Part shown: in pieces, positions 41,104 to 50,138 of the stretch | How the letters are laid out: each line of letters opens with the position of its first letter | Numbering within the stretch: the first letter of the stretch is position 1 | Translations under genes and position numbers: made by a program | The notes under the pieces: generated by a model | The model's database searches: none | Told to the model about the DNA's origin: nothing | The model's input: only the letters and a program-made list of their open reading frames with translations | Assembly: GCA_965230005.1 (NCBI GenBank) | Contig: OZ245934.1 | Coordinates: forward strand, 2,852,001 to 2,916,000 | From: SZUA-309 sp965230005 | Lineage (GTDB): Bacteria > Pseudomonadota > Gammaproteobacteria > Pseudomonadales > Azotimanducaceae | Direction of reading: 5' to 3' | Length of the DNA stretch: 64,000 nt

Positions 41104-42567
41104 CTACTGTTCGGCGTTCCGTTCTTCGAGCGCTCTGCGGTTCTTCTGTGTCAGCTCCCAGTGGCCGCCCATGCTTTGCCGCAGATTCTCCGGCAGCGAT
41201 TCCACCGGCGCCACGAGCGTCTTATCCACCGGCCACTCTTCGAGAAGCTCCGGCATGTAGCCTTCCGGATAGTATTCTTCGGGATCGATCTGCTTCTCCC
41301 GCACGAAGGGTTCCTGAATCTTCGTGCGATCGGTCGGCGGCAAGGGCACCACGAGCTGCCCATTGGTGAAGTCCTGCTGCGGCGCCCGCTGATTCGGAAA
41401 GTCCGGGAGAATGCCTTCACGGACCCAGATCTGATCGGTGGTCACGTTAACGACGATCCCGTCCGGCGCACCGAAGTGATAGGGGCCATCCCAGTGATGG
41501 CGGACCTCGGCGACGGTTTCTTCGTTGAGCCAGGGGTCGAAGGTCATGTGCGTGGTCATGAACATCCGCGGTTCGATCTTGCTGGCGAGATAGCCAGCGG
41601 CGTAGCCGGGGGTGTGATGGGTGTCGATCGTATAGCGGGCGAGAAACGGTGGCACACCCTGCACGCCTGAATTGATCTCGACCACTTCCTGCTGCAGCTC
41701 CGTCACGTAAACGTCGCAGCCGGCGGCATATTCGATGTCGAGTTCGCTGGGCCTTCCGTCCCCGGTCCAGACGAAGCAGAGGGATTCGTTCTCACTGATC
41801 TGCCAGTCAAGGCGGTAGGCGGATGCGCCGTCTTTCGCGTGCGAACGCTGCCAGTGAATGACCTTCACGCCGTTCTTCTCGTAGACGGTGCCGCCGTTGT
41901 CGCGGAAGTCGAACTCGTTCACCTGGATGTCCCAGCCCTTGCCGACCGGGAACACACTGAAGGCGTCCCGGTGCCAGGCCGTCATCTGCTTCATGCCTTC
42001 CACCATGGCGCGGGTACCAAACTCGGGCGTACGACCCGAGGGACCATGCACCGTAATCTGCGTGTGCCAGCCGCCGGACCAGGTGCCGAACATCCAGACG
42101 TAGGGCAGGGAACCGTAGTGGTCGACGTGCAGGTGGGTGATGAAGATGTTGTTCATCTGATTCAGCGCGACCCGGGCTGCCGTGTAGTTCGACACAGAGC
42201 CTTCCCCGATGTCGAAGATGAAATTGTCGCCGTTGCCGAGCTCGACGTAGATCGACGTGTTCATCTGACCCGGACGGATCGTTGGCGAGGTCCCCATGAA
42301 GGTGATGCGCATCTCGTGGGGCTGGACGTCTTCCGTCCCCGGAAACCAGTTGGCCGCACTGGTGAGCCATGGCTGCGGGCTTATGCCCTCGAAAAGCAGG
42401 CCTTCTTTCCAGCGACCCATGGGGACACCGCCACCCAGAGCGGCTCGAATGTCGTCCGGCGACGAGGGCTCCTGCACGGGCGGTGGCTCTGCGCTCACCG
42501 GGAGCGGCATTGCGCCCAGGCACAGAGCAAAGGTGAGGATCAGGACGTCAGGGATGCGACTCATCAA
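41104..42567 (-). CDS. secreted metallo-beta-lactamase-fold hydrolase
   Basis: 487 residues with a signal peptide (L-I-L-T-F-A-L-C-L-G-A-M-P-L-P-V-S-A, 1-26). H-x-H-x-D-H motif H-L-H-V-D-H at 145-150. M-T-T-H-M-T-F-D and G-T-S-P-T-I-R-P-G-Q-M-N-T-S surround the metal site. Similar to a large group of proteobacterial MBL-fold proteins, some annotated after GntH of the guanitoxin pathway, but that cluster is not present, so the name should not be transferred. The substrate is unknown. It lies downstream of the DUF3299-like gene on the same strand. Confidence 0.86.
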   Translation of the reverse strand: MMSRIPDVLILTFALCLGAMPLPVSAEPPPVQEPSSPDDIRAALGGGVPMGRWKEGLLFEGISPQPWLTSAANWFPGTEDVQPHEMRITFMGTSPTIRPGQMNTSIYVELGNGDNFIFDIGEGSVSNYTAARVALNQMNNIFITHLHVDHYGSLPYVWMFGTWSGGWHTQITVHGPSGRTPEFGTRAMVEGMKQMTAWHRDAFSVFPVGKGWDIQVNEFDFRDNGGTVYEKNGVKVIHWQRSHAKDGASAYRLDWQISENESLCFVWTGDGRPSELDIEYAAGCDVYVTELQQEVVEINSGVQGVPPFLARYTIDTHHTPGYAAGYLASKIEPRMFMTTHMTFDPWLNEETVAEVRHHWDGPYHFGAPDGIVVNVTTDQIWVREGILPDFPNQRAPQQDFTNGQLVVPLPPTDRTKIQEPFVREKQIDPEEYYPEGYMPELLEEWPVDKTLVAPVESLPENLRQSMGGHWELTQKNRRALEERNAEQ

Positions 42568-42611
42568 GGTTCTCCAGCTACGCAGAGCATTCGTCGCTCG
42601 CAGGAGCGATC

Positions 42612-43157
42612 TCAGTATTCATAGGGCGTCGTTACCGCGTCGACCATCCGATAGGCCGCCGGGCCCTCGTCGGTCATCACCGGTTCCAGGGAGAGCGCAC
42701 CGACAATCCAGATGGGATCGAAGGGCTGCTCCACCACCACCGGTTCGAGCGCGTAGACATAAACCATCTGATTGGCTTCGAGATGGGCATGGGCTTTGAC
42801 CTGATGCGGCAGAAAAGGGACCAGCACAAACTCACTGACCTCGTTGCCGTGGAACACCACGGGCTTCATGTAACCGGGCAGCGCCGCGAGCTGCCCATCG
42901 AGCTCAGGGACCACGGACGTTTCATCGACACTCGTTGGGGTGACCTCATCGTAGGCTTCGGCCACCAGCGGCGGCTCCCAGTCCCTCGGCACGAGATCCT
43001 GCCATTCGAGAACGCGATAGTTGTCTTCGGGAGCCGAAGCTTCTTCCAAATCGTCGGCATGCGCGGGGTACGGGGTCGACAGGGAGCCAGCGGAGACCGT
43101 GACAGCCAGCGCCACGAGCCATCTGCCCCCAACTGATGAAAGCTGCGATATCCGCAA
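42612..43157 (-). CDS. exported DUF3299-like protein
   Basis: 181 residues with a signal peptide (ending T-P-Y-P-A-H-A-D-D). It has V-L-E-W-Q-D-L-V-P-R-D-W, L-D-G-Q-L-A-A-L-P-G-Y-M-K-P-V-V-F, V-S-E-F-V-L-V-P-F-L-P and Q-P-F-D-P-I-W-I-V-G-A-L, which follow the DUF3299 order. The segment with a conserved Cys and 'HVPPPPPNQ' in the family reads H-Q-V-K-A-H-A-H-L-E-A-N-Q. Histidines remain but the proline-rich Cys-His segment is lost. Possibly a metal-handling periplasmic protein. Confidence 0.7.
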   Translation of the reverse strand: MRISQLSSVGGRWLVALAVTVSAGSLSTPYPAHADDLEEASAPEDNYRVLEWQDLVPRDWEPPLVAEAYDEVTPTSVDETSVVPELDGQLAALPGYMKPVVFHGNEVSEFVLVPFLPHQVKAHAHLEANQMVYVYALEPVVVEQPFDPIWIVGALSLEPVMTDEGPAAYRMVDAVTTPYEY

Positions 43158-43297
43158 AAACTCGCCCCTGATGCCAAAACGCTAAACGCCTCAGCCAACG
43201 GGCCGCGGCGCCGACGGATTATAGTCGTCACGGCCCACCCGAATCACGAGCGACCCCGACAATCTTCAAGGGCGAAATTCTTCCTGGAAGCGTGGCG

Positions 43298-44935
43298 CTA
43301 CCAGTCGACTTTCAGCTTCGGCTCATAGACCGGCGTTGGCTCGGGATCGAAGGATCGATCGAAATCCCGGTAATAGGGTTGAGCGGGCACCCGATGCGGA
43401 TAGCGTTGTATCTGCAGCCTGTGCTCCTGAATCATCTTGGTGATCCCCGGGCCCGACCAGGCACCATTCTGAATCTCGTTCGGAAAGCGCTCCGCCGGAT
43501 CGTGGTAGAGGTTATAAACCTCGTAGAAGTGGAAGGCCGGATTCCGCGGCTTCAGATTGAATTTGATCTGATCCTTGCGCACCGCCTCCAGCTTGTCCCG
43601 ATTGTAGTGAAAGACATAGTCCCGCCGGCCCCGGCCTTCTCCAAGGAGCAGCAGTCCGCTCTGATCGACTCCGTCGACCACGCGATCGGTCGGCACCCCA
43701 TCGAGGGCCCCGGCGATGCGTACGATGGTGGTGAACCAGTCGGTAATCTGCACGAGATCCAGGGGCGTCTGATCAGCCTCGATCATGCCCGGCCACCAGG
43801 CCAGCGACGGCACGCGAATGCCGCCTTCCAGCGTTTCTCCTTTGGTGCCGGGAAGCAGTGAGTAGCCGCCATGCGGATGGACCGTGTACATCGGCCCGTT
43901 GTCGGAGGACCAGATCACCAGTGTGTTCTCGGCGATTCCGAGTTCCGTCAGCGTCTTCAGAATCCGACCCGTGTTGTAGTCGTGTTCAACCATCTGCGAC
44001 GAGGTATTGGTGCCTGCAGGCGTGTCCCGGAAGTCCGGATGCGCACCCCAGAAGTGGTTGCCTTTGCCCCAGAAGTTCACGAAGAAGGGCCGCTCCGAGT
44101 CCGCCCTGCGGCGAATGAAATCGATCACACGATCCGCCACCTCCGAGTCATAAGTGTTGTACCGTTCCATGGAGTAGGCGTAGACCATCTCCGCCGCTTC
44201 ACCCTGACGGGCGCGCATGACCCCACCGGTGTCGTAGGGAAAGTTCTCGGGACCGGGCGAGTGCATGAGCGCTCGCTGGGAAAAACCTCCGACATCGTCG
44301 TCGGCGCTGGCCTCAGGATTATTGATCCACCAGGGTGGGTTTCCCTCAGACCATTCAGCTTCGTGAAAGCCCTGGCTGGTCGGGTAGTGTTCTTCCTCTC
44401 CGCCCATATGCCACTTTCCGAAATGGCCCGTGTAGTAGCCCGCGGCCGACAGAATCTCCGCGGTGGTCACTTCCTCGGGGGCAAGGCCGGAGCCGGTCTC
44501 GCCCGGCAGGGTGATGTTATAGAGGCCATTTCGGATCGGATGCCGGCCGGTCATCAGTGCGCCCCGGGACGGGGAGCACTCGACCTCTGAGTAGAAAGAC
44601 AGAAAGCGCATCCCTTCCCGGGCCATACGGTCGAGGCTCGGGGTAGGTGCTCCACGGATTTTGCCGCCGCCATAGCTGCCGAGTTCCGTGTAACCGACAT
44701 CGTCCGCCAGGATGTAGACGATGTTCGGTTTTTTACCAAAGCGCCTTTCAAGAGCCTCGAGTTTCTCCTGCACGATCTGATCGTCCGCTGCCCACTGGGC
44801 ACCGAATTCACGTTCCATGCGGACGAATTCAGGATCATGAACGATCTCTGCACCTTCAGCGGCACCGCACCCGGTAAGCAGGAGCGACAGCATGAGCCAC
44901 CCGCTCGCCGCAAGCTTCTGAGTTCCGCAACGCAC
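43298..44935 (-). CDS. lipoprotein arylsulfatase (type I sulfatase)
   Basis: 545 residues from GTG 44935, which has GAGGG 7 bases upstream; an ATG at 44971 gives a longer atypical signal. The lipobox L-L-L-T-G-C indicates outer-membrane attachment. Active-site C-S-P-S-R (Cys about 120 in this numbering) is converted to formylglycine by an FGE not seen here. I-V-Y-I-L-A-D-D-V-G-Y-T is the calcium-binding start and F-G-K-W-H-M-G the later site. Cleaves sulfate esters from polysaccharides or aryl compounds; substrate unknown. Divergent by 78 bases from an AraC regulator. Confidence 0.92.
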   Translation of the reverse strand: MRCGTQKLAASGWLMLSLLLTGCGAAEGAEIVHDPEFVRMEREFGAQWAADDQIVQEKLEALERRFGKKPNIVYILADDVGYTELGSYGGGKIRGAPTPSLDRMAREGMRFLSFYSEVECSPSRGALMTGRHPIRNGLYNITLPGETGSGLAPEEVTTAEILSAAGYYTGHFGKWHMGGEEEHYPTSQGFHEAEWSEGNPPWWINNPEASADDDVGGFSQRALMHSPGPENFPYDTGGVMRARQGEAAEMVYAYSMERYNTYDSEVADRVIDFIRRRADSERPFFVNFWGKGNHFWGAHPDFRDTPAGTNTSSQMVEHDYNTGRILKTLTELGIAENTLVIWSSDNGPMYTVHPHGGYSLLPGTKGETLEGGIRVPSLAWWPGMIEADQTPLDLVQITDWFTTIVRIAGALDGVPTDRVVDGVDQSGLLLLGEGRGRRDYVFHYNRDKLEAVRKDQIKFNLKPRNPAFHFYEVYNLYHDPAERFPNEIQNGAWSGPGITKMIQEHRLQIQRYPHRVPAQPYYRDFDRSFDPEPTPVYEPKLKVDW

Positions 44936-45013
44936 GTCTGGTCCCTCTTCTGGTCTGGCGTTGCCCGGCAAGCTACCATCGCCTTACGGTTATCGTGATC
45001 GAAAATCGGAAAA

Positions 45014-45940
45014 ATGACGCTCTATTTCGACGACTGTGATGCCCTGGGCGCTGCCGCGAAAGGGTGGAATTTCGAGTTCACGCAGCTCGACCGAGGGCCC
45101 TTCCTCGGCTCCGTGGAACAGGCCACCGGCCAGGAGATCGCCGCGACCCATTTCGTGTTCAACCGGAGCTTCCGTCAACGCGGCGAGGTACCCCGCTCCG
45201 CCAGGACCTTCGCGGTCTTCCTCGATCGCAGCACCCCGTTTTTCTGGCTGAGTTCCGAATTCCAGGCGGACGATCTGTGCCTCTTCCCCGCCGACGGCGC
45301 CTTCGATTGCGTGTCTCAGGCGGGTTTCGATGCCTGCTCGATAACGATCAGCGACGGTCTCCTGGAGACTGTCGCCGAGCTCCACGGGCTCCAGGGCGCA
45401 CTGGCTGCCATTCCTACTTTCGGCGCCGGATTCGGCACGGATCCCCGTTCAACGGGATTGCTGAGGCAGGCACTGCATCAGTTCCTCGCGTCTGAGGATT
45501 CAGCGTCCATCCACCTGCTGGAGCACCAGCTCGCCCGATTGGTCCTCCAATGCTTCGACAGTAGTCCCCTCCGGCAACCACTTCCCTGCCACAGGCAGCG
45601 GGATCGCGCCTACTTCGAGGCGATGGATCTCATTCACAATGGTGAAGGCTCCTGTCGGAACGTGCTGGAACTTTGCCAATCGGTGGGCGTTGGCGAACGG
45701 ACCCTGCGCAACGCATTTCAGGAACGCCTTGGTCTTGCACCGAAGGAGTACCTGAACGCTGTCGCCCTGCAGAAAGTGCGTAGAGCGCTGAAGCAGGAGG
45801 ACGAGACCGGCGTGCTGAACATTGCCGCACGCTTCGGCTTCCTTCATTCCGGTCAGTTCGCCAGAGACTATCGCTCGACCTTCGGTGAGCTGCCTTCCGC
45901 AACGCAGGCGCGCAGCGGCGTTACGCCATCCTCGCTTTAA
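45014..45940 (+). CDS. AraC-family transcriptional regulator
   Basis: 308 residues. C-terminal double helix-turn-helix: V-L-E-L-C-Q-S-V-G-V-G-E-R-T-L-R-N-A-F-Q-E-R-L-G-L and I-A-A-R-F-G-F-L-H-S-G-Q-F-A-R-D-Y-R. The N-terminal region resembles a cupin sensor of the EutR/XylS-like branch. It is divergent from the lipoprotein sulfatase, which it probably activates. Its stop overlaps the convergent GGDEF gene by 4 bases. Confidence 0.9.
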   Translation: MTLYFDDCDALGAAAKGWNFEFTQLDRGPFLGSVEQATGQEIAATHFVFNRSFRQRGEVPRSARTFAVFLDRSTPFFWLSSEFQADDLCLFPADGAFDCVSQAGFDACSITISDGLLETVAELHGLQGALAAIPTFGAGFGTDPRSTGLLRQALHQFLASEDSASIHLLEHQLARLVLQCFDSSPLRQPLPCHRQRDRAYFEAMDLIHNGEGSCRNVLELCQSVGVGERTLRNAFQERLGLAPKEYLNAVALQKVRRALKQEDETGVLNIAARFGFLHSGQFARDYRSTFGELPSATQARSGVTPSSL

Positions 45941-47103
45941 GGTCTTCCCGCCATCGCCAGGCAGGGCGATGCATCACCCGCCGCATAGCTTGCGACCATG
46001 GCTCGATCCTTGCCCTTCCGCTTCGCGGCATAGAGCGCTTCGTCTGCCCTGCTGAGGAGCGTGTCCAGGGTCGCAGGTGCTGCGCCGAGCGCGGCGATAC
46101 CTATGCTCACGGTCACGACCACCGGCTCTCCGGCGGCTGTTACGTCCAGCGATCGGGATCGCTCCAGGAGGCGCTCGGCCAGCAGCTCTGCATCACGCAG
46201 GCTCGCATCGGGCAGAAGGACGGCAAATTCTTCGCCGCCGATACGACCCGTCGGTTCTCCTTCGCGAACGGTATCCGCGAGCATGGCGCCGAAGGCGGCA
46301 ATCACCGCATCTCCCGTCGCATGACCGAGGCGGTCGTTGATGACCTTGAAGTCGTCCACGTCGAGCATGATGAGCGCGCAATCCCGGCGGGCGCGACTGG
46401 CATTCGCCACGGCCGGCGCCGCGAGTTCAGTGAAACCGCGGCGATTATGGAGTCCGCTGAGCGCATCGTGGCGGGCGAGATGATCGAGCTCTTCCGTGAG
46501 TTCGATATTGCGCAACAGCGCCGTGTTCATCTGCCGGGTGGCGCGCAGCGTGCCGAGCACGAAGAGAACGCCCGCCAGGCCGAGGGCGGTGTGAAAGAAA
46601 CCGTCCTGCAAAAACTGATAGAGGGTGGCAGGACCCAGCATCGCGACCATAACGAAGGCCACACCAGGTCCATGGGCGGAGTAAAGCGCCATGGTGCCGC
46701 CGGCCATCCCGAGCACGAAGCAATACAGGAGCGCCTGATAAGCCTCGTTCGTTGCCGGCATGAGCAACCAGCCACCCAGACCCCAGACAGATCCCACCAG
46801 GGCGAGACTCACGAAGAACTCACGCTCCCAGCGCCGCGCCACCTCCGGGTCGTGCGGCACCTTGATGCGTTTACGGGCAAGACAGTGGCGGCAGATCGAA
46901 GACAGCGTGAGGACCACGAGCCAGCCGAAGAGGAAACGGTGATCGGCTACCGGCCACATGGCGGATACGACAACCACGCCCACCAGCGGACTCAAGGCCT
47001 GGTTCTGGTGCGCGGTCTGAAAGACCAGTTCGAGTCGTTGCCGACGCAGCTCGTCGTCGGCGTTGCCGCTCGGGCCCGGCTGCGCCTGCTCGCTCGACAG
47101 CAT
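45937..47103 (-). CDS. membrane diguanylate cyclase (GGDEF domain)
   Basis: 388 residues. Five or six hydrophobic helices (about 38-185) form a membrane sensor, and the catalytic GGDEF domain covers about 215-375. The signature reads G-G-E-E-F (289-293), an active form. D-L-D-H-L-A-R-H-D-A-L-S-G-L-H-N-R-R-G-F precedes it. The inhibitory R-x-x-D site upstream (here R-E-G-E) is not conserved, so product feedback may be weak. Synthesises cyclic di-GMP. No partner EAL gene is present. Confidence 0.92.
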   Translation of the reverse strand: MLSSEQAQPGPSGNADDELRRQRLELVFQTAHQNQALSPLVGVVVVSAMWPVADHRFLFGWLVVLTLSSICRHCLARKRIKVPHDPEVARRWEREFFVSLALVGSVWGLGGWLLMPATNEAYQALLYCFVLGMAGGTMALYSAHGPGVAFVMVAMLGPATLYQFLQDGFFHTALGLAGVLFVLGTLRATRQMNTALLRNIELTEELDHLARHDALSGLHNRRGFTELAAPAVANASRARRDCALIMLDVDDFKVINDRLGHATGDAVIAAFGAMLADTVREGEPTGRIGGEEFAVLLPDASLRDAELLAERLLERSRSLDVTAAGEPVVVTVSIGIAALGAAPATLDTLLSRADEALYAAKRKGKDRAMVASYAAGDASPCLAMAGRP

Positions 47104-47278
47104 GGCGCAACCTCCCTGGCGCCGTAGGATCCGAAGAGTCTAGCGAGCAGCCCCTGTGCCAACTGTGCGGTGCAGCACGGATTTCCCGCAACCACGGCCT
47201 CCTGGCCCTGGAGTCGGGTCGATGACAGCAGCCAAGCGGCCACTTAGCATGCGCGGAGCACAACGTTTGAGACCGATC

Positions 47279-48436
47279 ATGCCGGACCGACGAGGGGATC
47301 GGGCGCGCAAACTCGTAAGCCCCTTCAGCTCAGAGCCGCTCAGCATCGAACGCATACCCCGGGTCGGCGGGGACCTCATGGGCTGGGACGCCGCCGACGA
47401 GTATCTCCTCCACTACTGCGACGACGAACTCGGGCTGCAGGGACAGCAGGTCCTGATCGCAGACGACAGCTTCGGCGCCCTCAGCTGCGCTCTGGCCACC
47501 CAGCGCATCGAAACCATCCACCACTCGGCCTGCGCAGCCATGAGCGCAAGAGAGAACCTGCGGACGAACGGTCTCGGATCGGTCGTTCAACACGACTGGC
47601 TGCATCTGCCAGCAGAGCGACGCTACGACGTCGTGCTCATGCGCATGCCGAAAGACGTCGAGCTGCTGCGCGCCCATTGCCGGCGCCTGCGGCCACACAT
47701 GACGCCGGGCACGGTTCTGCTTTGCGGGGTCATGGACAAGTACCTCAGCAAAAGCATGCTCGAAACGCTCTCCACGGAGTTCGGACCCACCCACACGACC
47801 CTCGGGCACCGCAAGTCCCGCCTCTCCGTGAGCCGCTTCGATCGCCAGCTGACCGGTAGCCCACCAGCCCTGTTCCGCTATCGAGCCGAGCCCTTCGATA
47901 TCGAAGCCGTGAGCCTTCCTGGCGTTTTTGCGTCGAGCCATCTCGACATCGGGTCGCGCTTCCTGCTGGAACAGTTCCCGTCGCTGCCCCTCGCGACTGC
48001 CGGTCACATCGCCGATCTCGGCTGCGGGAACGGCGTGCTGGGTCTCACGGCGGCGCAGTGCAACGAGCGGGCGCACGTCGATTTCTACGACGATTCGAGC
48101 CTTGCCATCGAATCCGCCAGGCTCAGCGCCGCCGAGAACTTCGACGACAGGAACCGGTTTCGCTTTCTACAGGGCGACGGCCTCACGGATTGCCCGGCAG
48201 CAAGCCTCGATCTCGTGCTCTGCAATCCACCCTTCCACCTCGGCGCACAGCAAGACACGACCATTGCGGACCGCTTCTTCAGCCAGTCCCATCGTGCGCT
48301 CAAGGCGGGCGGCGAACTCTGGGTGGTCGGCAACCGCCACCTTGGCTACCACGTGAAGCTGAAGCGCATCTTCGACAGCGCGGAAGTGGTGGCTGCGAAC
48401 CGGAAGTTCGTGGTACTGAGATGCAGGCGCCGCTAG
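47279..48436 (+). CDS. rlmG: 23S rRNA (guanine-N2)-methyltransferase RlmG-like
   Basis: 385 residues from ATG 47279. The C-terminal SAM domain has A-D-L-G-C-G-N-G-V-L-G-L and D-L-V-L-C-N-P-P-F-H-L-G, the N-P-P-F/Y catalytic motif for guanine N2. The N-terminal half is a degenerate methyltransferase-like domain (W-D-A-A-D-E-Y-L-L) as in RlmG and RsmC. RlmG methylates G1835 in the large subunit; RsmC acts on G1207 of 16S. The length and N-terminus favour RlmG. The sulfatase gene begins 10 bases after it. Confidence 0.85.
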   Translation: MPDRRGDRARKLVSPFSSEPLSIERIPRVGGDLMGWDAADEYLLHYCDDELGLQGQQVLIADDSFGALSCALATQRIETIHHSACAAMSARENLRTNGLGSVVQHDWLHLPAERRYDVVLMRMPKDVELLRAHCRRLRPHMTPGTVLLCGVMDKYLSKSMLETLSTEFGPTHTTLGHRKSRLSVSRFDRQLTGSPPALFRYRAEPFDIEAVSLPGVFASSHLDIGSRFLLEQFPSLPLATAGHIADLGCGNGVLGLTAAQCNERAHVDFYDDSSLAIESARLSAAENFDDRNRFRFLQGDGLTDCPAASLDLVLCNPPFHLGAQQDTTIADRFFSQSHRALKAGGELWVVGNRHLGYHVKLKRIFDSAEVVAANRKFVVLRCRRR

Positions 48437-48446
48437 GGAACCGTCC

Positions 48447-50045
48447 ATGCCAACGAAGCTCCTCACGTTAATCGCACTCGGCAGCATCGCTTTCGCGGCC
48501 GTCGCAGAGGAACGCCCGAACATCCTGTTGATCGTGGCCGATGATCTCGGCTACGCCGATCTCGGCACCTTCGGCAGCCGCATTCGCACGCCAAACATCG
48601 ATGGGCTGGCCGCCACCGGCATTCGTTTCAGCCAGTTCCACACGGCGCCGCAATGCGCGCCCACCCGCGCCATGCTCTTCAGCGGCAACAACAACCACAT
48701 CGCCGGCGTCGGCCGACAATACCCGAGCGCACTCATCAGTCAGCACCTCCCGGGCTACGGCGGCTACCTATCGGATCGAATCGTTCCCCTGCCCGAGCTC
48801 CTGCGACAGGCTGGCTACCACACCTACATCGCGGGCAAGTGGCATCTCGGCAACGCAGAAGCGCAGAGCCCGAAGGCTGCCGGCTTCGAACGGTCTTTCG
48901 TGCTGACCGAGGGCGCCGCCCATCACTGGCACGGGAAAGGTTTCCGCGAGCACGGCTCCTTCTATCGGGAAGATGGCAGGGCCGTCCCCTGGCCCGAAGG
49001 GGCGTACAGTACAACGCTTTACACGGACAAGCTCATCGCCTATCTCGACGAAGATCGCGACTCGGGCAGGCCTTTCTTCATGATGGCTTCCTACACGAGC
49101 CCGCACTGGCCGCTGCAGGTGCCTGCGGACGAGCTCGATCGCTACGCGGGGCAATACGATGCGGGCTATGACGCACAGCGGGCGGAGAATTTCCGCAATC
49201 TCAAAGCAACCGGAATGATCCCATCGAGCAGCGAGCTGCCACCGCGGAACGCGGCAATACCACCCTGGGCGACCTTGACCCAGGAGGAGCGTCGCCGGGA
49301 AGCCCGGGAAATGGAACTCTACGCCGCCATGGTCGAAAACCTGGACGACCACATCGGTCGACTGCTCGACCATCTGCGGAACAACGGTCTTTACGAGCGC
49401 ACGCTCATCGTCTTCATGTCCGATAACGGCGCTGCGGGTGCCGACTTCTACGAAAGTGGACCCTACACCGCCTTCGTCCGCGCCAACTACGACAACGCCT
49501 TCGAGAAGATGGGCACGCCGGCTTCCTGGGTGTCCTACGGCGCCGCCTGGGCGGAGGCAAGCTCCGCACCCTTCAGTCGCTTCAAGAACTACGCCCTCGA
49601 AGGGGGAATCACCGCGGCGCTGATCGCAGCCGGTGCCGGCGTTGGCCCACAAGGCACGATCAATCACAGCTACCTGACGGTTATGGACCTGGCACCCACG
49701 TTCCTAGAGATCGCCGGCACCCGCTATCCCGCCGAAGCAGCCGTGCAGCCCCTCGGTGCAAGTCTCACCAGCCTGCTTGCAGGTACCTCGGACGTGCTCC
49801 ACCCAGAGGACTACGTGACCCTGCTCTATCACCGCGGTCACGGCTTTGTCCGCCAGGGTCCCTGGAAGCTCGTCAGTCGGGAATCGCCGTTCCACGAGCC
49901 GGCCATGGCACTCTTCAACCTCGCCGTGGACCCGGGCGAAAGCAACGACCTGCGGGCGGAAGAACCGGAAAAGCACGCCGAACTGCTGAAACTCTGGCGG
50001 TCGCGGCGCACCGAGTACGGCATCGTCCTCCCGCAGGATCTCTGA
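48447..50045 (+). CDS. exported type I arylsulfatase
   Basis: 532 residues with a signal peptide (1-20, ending A-F-A-A-V-A). Catalytic C-A-P-T-R (Cys70) is the formylglycine precursor. N-I-L-L-I-V-A-D-D-L-G-Y-A-D-L-G supplies the metal-binding aspartates and A-G-K-W-H-L-G the lysine/histidine site. This is a second sulfatase of a different subfamily from the lipoprotein one (it has T rather than S in C-x-P-S/T-R). It follows rlmG by 10 bases, and is followed by the UGA-containing redoxin gene. Confidence 0.93.
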   Translation: MPTKLLTLIALGSIAFAAVAEERPNILLIVADDLGYADLGTFGSRIRTPNIDGLAATGIRFSQFHTAPQCAPTRAMLFSGNNNHIAGVGRQYPSALISQHLPGYGGYLSDRIVPLPELLRQAGYHTYIAGKWHLGNAEAQSPKAAGFERSFVLTEGAAHHWHGKGFREHGSFYREDGRAVPWPEGAYSTTLYTDKLIAYLDEDRDSGRPFFMMASYTSPHWPLQVPADELDRYAGQYDAGYDAQRAENFRNLKATGMIPSSSELPPRNAAIPPWATLTQEERRREAREMELYAAMVENLDDHIGRLLDHLRNNGLYERTLIVFMSDNGAAGADFYESGPYTAFVRANYDNAFEKMGTPASWVSYGAAWAEASSAPFSRFKNYALEGGITAALIAAGAGVGPQGTINHSYLTVMDLAPTFLEIAGTRYPAEAAVQPLGASLTSLLAGTSDVLHPEDYVTLLYHRGHGFVRQGPWKLVSRESPFHEPAMALFNLAVDPGESNDLRAEEPEKHAELLKLWRSRRTEYGIVLPQDL

Positions 50046-50138
50046 AAGCTCTGAAAGAAACCGCCCGGCGCGGCGGGTGACAGGAGCCCGGCGCTCTGCT
50101 TTATTGATGCTTCGATTCACGATCGCTCAGGGGTTGTT

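Noticed and set aside
41104..42567. Naming the secreted metallo-beta-lactamase gene as GntH.
   Set aside because: The similarity is to a broad group and the other guanitoxin genes are absent, so only the fold is reported.
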